64,000 nt of DNA, from positions 8,038,448 to 8,102,447 of the forward strand of contig OZ022576.1 of the NCBI GenBank assembly GCA_963669155.1, given 5' to 3'. Source of the stretch: Arbacia lixula (lineage: Eukaryota; Echinodermata; Echinoidea; Arbacioida; Arbaciidae). Each line of letters opens with the position of its first letter. The stretch's first letter is position 1. Under the pieces are notes generated by a model. That model was not told where the DNA came from and did not search any database. It saw nothing but the letters and a program-made list of their open reading frames with translations. The position numbers were made by a program, and so were the translations under genes. Positions 57,731 to 64,000 of this stretch are shown piece by piece.

Positions 57731-60700
57731 CTGGGGACAGAAAGTAAGGAAAAAATTAAATAGAATTTTGTAAGAGGGTCATTCCATGATTGGGGCAAGA
57801 ATATGATGATGCTCATGTAAGAGGGCTAATACACACTAGAAGAAGAGATGATTTGTTTTTTATTTTTGATGCCATGAATACCATAACCATGCTCTGCCAG
57901 TGTTATGCCCATTTCAGTAGTAAATTTTCACAATTTTATTTGATACAAATTTGTTTGATTACTTCTGTTACATGGACATTACATCTATAAAACATTACAT
58001 TAATTTCATCTCTTTCATTTGAACACAATGTGAGGATTGAGTATTTCTAAAGATAGTTAGCCATGCTTTCTGTGCAAAAAACAATATTGGTATACATGTA
58101 TAGTGTCTGAATTCTGGTATGTCACAAGAATTGCCTATCCAATGGCATTCACCATGAACGTTCCCTGCCGCATCACATGAATTTATGTACTTTTTTTCTG
58201 CATGCAATCGCATAAAGTTTGGGATTCACTAATAGCTACTATACCCTCTGGGGAAAATAGGCTCTTTGAGTCTGAATTTGAAAGAAAATATAAATGTACA
58301 CGGTGCATGGAAAATGTGGCATTATATGCACCGTTATATGACACCTAGATAGATCCCTGTCGTTTGATTGGTTGTTTGATATCGATCATTCAGTCCATTT
58401 ACAACTACGTCATCAACCATGCAATTTTGGATCCATACGATATCGTCCATTGCACGCTCGCTGAGACCACCAGTACTTGCATGTATTGTCATGCAAACCG
58501 CGACCGCTCAGCAGCTGTACATGTACACATGCATATCGAGCAAATTGCCTGTCGTTGTCGCTTGGAGAGGCAAAGTGTTTGAGTGAAGTTTCCAATCGTT
58601 TTGTGTCATATAAAACAAATAATGAATGTTTTTTCATTCGTGCAGCGGACAGAATATTTCATTTGGTGAAAGATGAAATGAATGATCCATTCAACTTCGC
58701 TACGCCTCTTTGAATGGATCTTTTCATCTTTCACCTCACAAAATATTCTATCCATTGAACTCATAAACATTCATTATTTGTATATTACAAAAACATTTTA
58801 TATCATATTCTCCTCTTGTACAGCAAACAGAAGACATATATACATAAACTAGAAATGTAATTACAGGAATTGGTTGTTAGTTGTGAATATGTCAGTGGTC
58901 CTAATGTGAACACATTTGTCATTTTTGCAAGCTAACAACTCCCTATATTCAGAATACACAACGTAGTGTATTGTATGCTATGTAAAGACAGACGTACCAA
59001 TTGATTTTGCTAATAGATATGTTGGTACATGAAAATTAAGTTCTTGTTTATTTCTTTTGCTGAATTGAGGGCCTCACAGGCATCTGCCTGACTGTGATAC
59101 CTAATTGAATAGAACATCTTGGATTAGCTATTTTCTTATCAGGTCAAACGTTTGTCAGCAGTCCAAAGTTGAAGAACAGATATTATCATCATCCACTGTA
59201 TACTACATTGTCACAATTCCATAGTTGTTACACCCATATGCAGTGTATGACAGACTTTTTATATCGCTGAATACGAATACAAGACAAAGTGTGTGACAAC
59301 AAACATTAAACATTAAACATGCCCATCTTAAGTTATTGTAGTTCTTGTAGTTACTTGAATCTAATGGGCATTCAAGAACTCCCCCAAATGTGTGATTGGG
59401 CTCCTGAATAATAAACAATGTCAGGTGTCTAGGAAACTATCAAGGATAGAATGGACAACTACCGGTAGAACCGTGTTGGGATAGTGCAGAGATGAATGAA
59501 TAATAGTATCTGGACTGGAAATCTGGAATGTTAGATCTACAGCACTTGCCAATATGTCCAAGGTAGTATATCCCTCTTGGAAATAAAAATTAAAAAAAAA
59601 AAAAAAACAGTTACCAGTACTCTCTTTTCACGCTTTTAAACCCAAACGGTGGAATTGCCAAATTGAAATCAAATTGGAGTTTACAATGATATCTTCACTT
59701 TCATTTGCCTTCATAATCATCTTTCATATGTAGAATTACTCAGTTCTATAAAGACTTACCTATTATATGTTCTGTGATGGAGATATCTATATCTTGAAGA
59801 AGAAAGTCGTGTCGGATGGACCCAAAGAATCCATGCAGGGCAAACTTACTGGCACAGTAGGATGGAAATAAAGGCACTGGGATTTGGCCTGGCAAAGCAA
59901 AAGGAGCAAACATTAGGGGAGTTGACAGAAAAAGAGTACATGGAGGATGGGGTTGCTTTACCCTTGTAAATACCTGCATTGTAAACAGACATCACAATGG
60001 CTTACTGGCGGGCGCAACAATACATTTTAAAATCATCATCCAATGTCAGCTACGTTTTTATTCTTTTCACACCTGGAAGAAGATTAGCACTGCATTTCAC
60101 AATGATGCTTGAGAGAGAGTACAAGTAGTATCTGGAAGTGTGAAAATAGCCCCCAAAATGTACATATCGCACACTCAGCCCACTAAGACCACTTCCCTGT
60201 CATTCCAATATCACGCATGAATCCCCCATTTAAACTCTGCTTTTCATTCTGTTTGGTTATCATTATCCCATTTGTGTCTGAGAAACAGTGTCCCATTGAA
60301 ATAACATAAATGACTGATGCAAGGATATGACAGTGGCACATAAGAGAACTTGAAAAACTCAAAACTAGTTGAATTGTCCAACAGTATAAAAATCAGAGAA
60401 GCAGTTATTGGGCCTTTATTAGGCTGACCGCCAATTTATTTGAGAATCACTACATGAAGCCATTTCACACTTTGGCATGACTGAAACACACTAGCAACAA
60501 ACTACAGGCAGCAAGCAGCAGCTGTAAACCTTTGCGTGTGAACATAGTATGAAGTATCCTCACCGGCTACGGAGGACACCACTGCGATGCTGCCCCTGCT
60601 CTCGGCCAGCATGGGTGTGGCGTAAGTAGCCAGGGCCACGTAGGCCCGGAAGTTAATGTCCATGACCTTTTCCAGGTGGGGTAGCTGGTCCGGGCCCCAC

Positions 60701-61706
60701 AGGTGGACAGGGTTGGAGAAGATGTGGTTGAGGATGAGGTAGTCCAGCCCACCAAAGCGTCTCTCTGCCTCGGCGATAAGCACCTGGGTGTCGTTCAGTC
60801 GTCCCATGTCCAGAGCAATGTAGAAGGCCTCCTGCGCACCCAGCTCCTTGCATCGAGCCACAACCTGACAAACACCACATCCAAAGAGAACTTGAATAAC
60901 TCTTCATGTGTACAATGTCTAATAGTGTTTCCATCTGTAAAACACATAATTCCTACCAACGAAATCCATGAACACAATCAAAATACATGAAACCTTCCCA
61001 GTCTAGTTGGTTAATAAAAATACATGCAGCTGAGAGCACTTTTGTGACTTACTAGTAAGGTTTCACGAATATGGATCCAGAGCCACTTCTTATAAAGAGG
61101 TGATTAATCTGCATCGATTGCAAGTCCAATCCCCTGTGTCTACTGTAGAGTTATGATTGATATCAATCAAAAGTAAATTTGCGATCTATCGCAATTCCTT
61201 ACAAGACAGGGCCTAGTATTATTAGTGCCCTTTACATCATGGGGGGGGGGGGGACTGAAATGATATGCAATGTAATCAACTAGTATTTGGTTTCTATTCC
61301 ATATTGCCGACATGAATTGTTTATGAGGCACTGTGTATGTTTTCAGACATGACCCTGCAGTTAAGCAGCATTGCCTTCATTATAATAAGTTATGTTTCTT
61401 TCACAAATACCGTCAAACTCAGCATTTTTCTGGCAGCCACCAATCACCCAAAATTGCATAACTACTCAATGAACTCAAATGTTGAACTTTCTACATCACG
61501 GTTAACAAGTTTTAAAAACACCACTGAGCTCAAGGCAGAGCAAAATATGAAAGCATATGGTAATTGAACCTGTACCTTCTGCAAGACCGCCTCTCTGCGT
61601 GAAGTGATGAGAACCCTTGCCCCAAGTCTGGAGTACTGGTAGGCCAGCTGCTCCCCAATGCCTGTGCTTGATCCTGTCACAATGACTCTCTTGCCTTTCA
61701 TGCTTT
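57477..61706 (-). CDS. 11-beta-HSD1-like short-chain dehydrogenase (5' end not found)
   Basis: Four minus-strand exons join in frame: 61706-61576, 60864-60564, 59888-59760 and 57730-57477. From the methionine at 61701 they give 269 residues. The Rossmann cofactor motif VTGSSTGIG is at 8-16. NHIF (88-91) stands where HSD11B1-type enzymes have NHI. The catalytic serine is in VVSSVAG (Ser140), with Tyr153 and Lys157 in YCASK, which is the SDR Ser-Tyr-Lys set. FALHGFFGSIR follows, as in the HSD11B1 family. The first visible exon begins with a split codon and Ser before the Met, so an upstream exon, expected to carry an N-terminal membrane anchor, is missing here and may lie beyond 64000. Family members reduce or oxidise steroid or other carbonyl substrates with NADP(H), often in the ER; the substrate cannot be told. 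All active-site residues are intact. Confidence 0.9.
59760..59888 (-). CDS. SDR exon C (catalytic YxxxK)
   Basis: 129 nt from TTTGCCAG to GTAAGT. It encodes QIPVPLFPSYCASKFALHGF and ITEHII. Confidence 0.92.
60564..60864 (-). CDS. SDR exon B
   Basis: 301 nt from TTTGTCAG to GTGAGG. It encodes VVARCKELGAQEAFYIALDM, then GGLDYLILNHIF and GSIAVVSSVAG. It is much GC-richer than the surrounding introns. Confidence 0.92.
61241..61253. repeat. G13 tract
   Basis: Oligo-G run in the intron between SDR exons A and B. Confidence 0.95.
61576..61706 (-). CDS. SDR exon A (cofactor-binding motif)
   Basis: 131 nt from CCATGCAG to GTACAG. It encodes SMKGKRVIVTGSSTGIGEQL and SRLGARVLITSRREAVLQK. Confidence 0.9.
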
Positions 61707-62915
61707 CTGCATGGTGGGGAAAAGAGGTACGGATTGTGAGTATAAGGGGGGATGGTCAAGAACAAAAATGGAGCTACTCCAATGTATTTTCTAAAGGGCT
61801 AATTGCCAATGCTACACTGATAATTGAAAAAAATGGCAAATCAGATTGGCATTAGATTTAACTAAAATCACACACAGAGTCAAGTTGGACTGTACTGGTG
61901 TTTGAAAATGTTATACTAGCAGTGTAGCACTGAAGATCATGATCATTATAAACTTCATGATCAACTCCATAGGTCCCCAATGACTTACTATACAGACTGT
62001 TCTTGAATCTTGTCACTTGTACATAATTCACAACTACAAATAGGCCAATTAATCGTAAGATAAACACAATACTCTGTCTCACTCTCAGTCCTAGAGCATC
62101 TTGCCTCTATCATACTTGGATACTGCTGTCATAGAGGCACATACAGGCACCATACTTAATAGTTTCAGCATAATGCAATTCTTTATGAATTATAACAACT
62201 ACTGTAGAAACTATTATCCAAGTACATATGATTGACGAGAATGCTAACACCAATATCAGCAATCGTTTTGGCAACTCAACAAATATTCAGAACAGATGGT
62301 ACACCAATGTTACAAAACAACTTCAAAATATAATATTACTTCACTCATCACATTTATGATAACATTTCACTTTAAATGTATAGTTACTAACTTAAAGTCC
62401 AGCTAGCCAGGTCCCAAGCTAAGCTTTTAAGGGAAAGTCCTTCCTGGGGTCAAATTGCTTTTAACCATACTCATATTAGAAAATCAAATTAACATATCAG
62501 TGCAGGTTTGAACTGAAGAAAATACATCAAAGGATAGGAAAGTTAGGACTTCTTGAAAATTCAAATTTCTGACCTCACCTACATGTATGAGCTGCACTCC
62601 CCTTTTCTTCCATATTATGCTGTGTGTCAAGTGTTTGTGTGCTCAGTGCTGTATGATTACAATAATTGCCCCTTTTTTGTTTCCTGATGAAGGAACAAAT
62701 CTTTTTCATAGAGGTGTGTGTTTTGAAAAACATATATTGAATTATAAAACCACAGGTAAAATGTTTTGTTTTACATTCTTTTGAGAAAATACAACTTTTC
62801 AAACAAATTAGTAGTAGACTCGGTCTACACAAAGTTTTACTTAGTCTAGATTTCCTCCCAAGTAACATCACAGAATTAGGAATTAGACACAACTCGGTTA
62901 TCCTTTGTTAACAGA
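61707..62915. other. upstream SDR intron, no exon recognised
   Basis: No methionine plus hydrophobic anchor followed by a phase-1 donor was found on the minus strand. Confidence 0.4.
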
Positions 62916-62920
62916 TGATG

Positions 62921-63577
62921 CACCATGCCATACCCCGGGGTGCAAATATTTTTTTTACACGATTGTTTAGCCACTTTTGCCAAAATATTCATAGGAGTGC
63001 TCTGGTGAAGGAGTCTAACCGTCACCGACGTGCGCATCATGTCATCAATACTAGCGCTACGGCATGGAAGCGCTTACGCTGTACTAAATGTGTACATTGC
63101 ATGTTTGATACATTCATGCATACGCTTGTGGACGTTTGAGGGAAGATCTAGGGAGCAAAATACATGTATAGGAACGCTGAAGAGGAATAGTCGAGGGCAA
63201 AACAAAACAAACAAATGCCGATTGTAGGGCAGTTGGATTATCAATCCAAGGAAACTTGGAATAGAAAGGAAAGAAGATAACTCGATCGTCTGAATTCTGC
63301 TGATCTGATATGACGTGATGTGATGATATAATGATGATCGAGCTGCGAGATGTCGAGATCATAGTATACACATAGGCGTACATGCAACAATTCATACACA
63401 CGTGTATAGTCACACAGCTGCGATCCAAAATACCTGCGGATTGCACATAGTGGCAGATCATGCGCTGAACTAGATTCCATGTCCAGTGGCAGTCGCTCGC
63501 ACGGTATGTTTGCGTAAAATGGCTAAACTTTTGTGTAAAAAAAATATACGCCCCCCAGGACACAGCGTTGTGCAGCG
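62921..63577. mobile_element. diverged element with about 70-bp inverted ends
   Basis: 62921-62990 and 63510-63577 match in reverse complement at roughly 70% (ATTTTTTTTACACGATTGTT facing AACTTTTGTGTAAAAAAAAT). There is no coding content. It may be a MITE-like element. Confidence 0.5.
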
Positions 63578-64000
63578 CCATCTCATGTTGTAATAGCGTA
63601 CAGTTACATTGTTGTGGTAATCACGATTTTTCCTTCTTTGATACAATCTAATGCCGATAATAGTAACAAATTTATGTTATACTTAGTGAATTTAAATATA
63701 ATTCTCAACAGTTAACTTACACTACATCATGCGCGCTCTGAGAAAATATGATCGAAATGGAGACTCTCTTGTTGTGGTAGTCTCTTTTTTTCGGGCCTCG
63801 TTCCATTAAACATCTAAGGTAGCCTTAGAGAATACAATTCTTCTATCAAGAGTCCACTTCAAATATAAATCACATGAACAAGCAAACTACGATTTTTTTT
63901 TTTTTTTTCAAATCACCAAGTCACCATAAAATCGAACACAATCGATCAGGAAAAGCCTATACACGTAAACGGTGCAACGTTTAAGGGCCACAACTTTATC
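63578..64000. other. no gene seen
   Basis: AT-rich to the window end, with a T run near 63892-63909. Confidence 0.5.

Noticed and set aside
63114..63581. 155-codon minus-strand frame as the missing SDR first exon
   Set aside because: It runs through an inverted-end repeat, has no membrane anchor ending at a phase-1 donor, and shows no similarity to SDR N-termini.

Overview
The window is metazoan genomic DNA: AT-rich, intron-rich and crowded with transposon fragments, foldback repeats, microsatellites and oligo-G/C tracts. Four spliced genes with canonical GT/AG junctions can be read, together with part of a fifth gene and one apparently intronless gene. An arylsulfatase with the sea-urchin-like architecture, tRNA-headed SINEs, decayed non-LTR retrotransposons and abundant hairpin repeats suggest a marine invertebrate deuterostome, most likely an echinoderm such as a sea urchin. 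This is an inference; no species-diagnostic sequence was identified.

Layout: (1) 1-1301: an exon of a TPR-type gene on the minus strand, continuing off the left edge. (2) 1.6-8.6 kb: repeat-rich DNA holding a minus-strand cold-shock-domain gene (2855-3505) whose 5' flank and start codon are duplicated at 4272-4686, then a SINE and a decayed LINE lying between inverted repeat arms. (3) 10.2-11.7 kb: a better-preserved LINE reverse transcriptase. (4) 12.46-19.08 kb: a seven-exon minus-strand gene for a 451-residue TPR protein with a C-terminal J-like domain, a paralogue of the exon at 1030-1301. (5) 23.65-42.14 kb: a six-exon minus-strand arylsulfatase of 553 residues, with very large introns full of trinucleotide arrays, foldbacks and tandem repeats. 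(6) 42.2-48.2 kb: intergenic repeats only. (7) 48.26-50.65 kb: a plus-strand double-hotdog, acyl-ACP-thioesterase-like gene, with a foldback and a piggyBac-type MITE in its intron. (8) 57.48-61.71 kb: the last four exons of a minus-strand 11-beta-hydroxysteroid-dehydrogenase-like SDR, with a broken copy of its last exon in the 3' flank.

The exon chains are internally consistent. Each splice join keeps frame, and motifs broken by introns are rebuilt exactly: the sulfatase active site spans the exon 1/2 junction and the SDR catalytic region spans exons B and C. The genes do not form an operon or an obvious pathway; they are independent eukaryotic loci.

The most interesting observations are: a frame-preserving alternative splice donor in the TPR-J gene, created by a small exon duplication and controlled by the length of a C16 tract; a recurring architecture in which clusters of one short word, used in both orientations, bracket AT-rich DNA (four word families); and a hairpin word array that begins about 35 bp beyond the arylsulfatase stop codon. 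No CRISPR array, no bacterial operon and no intact autonomous transposon were seen.
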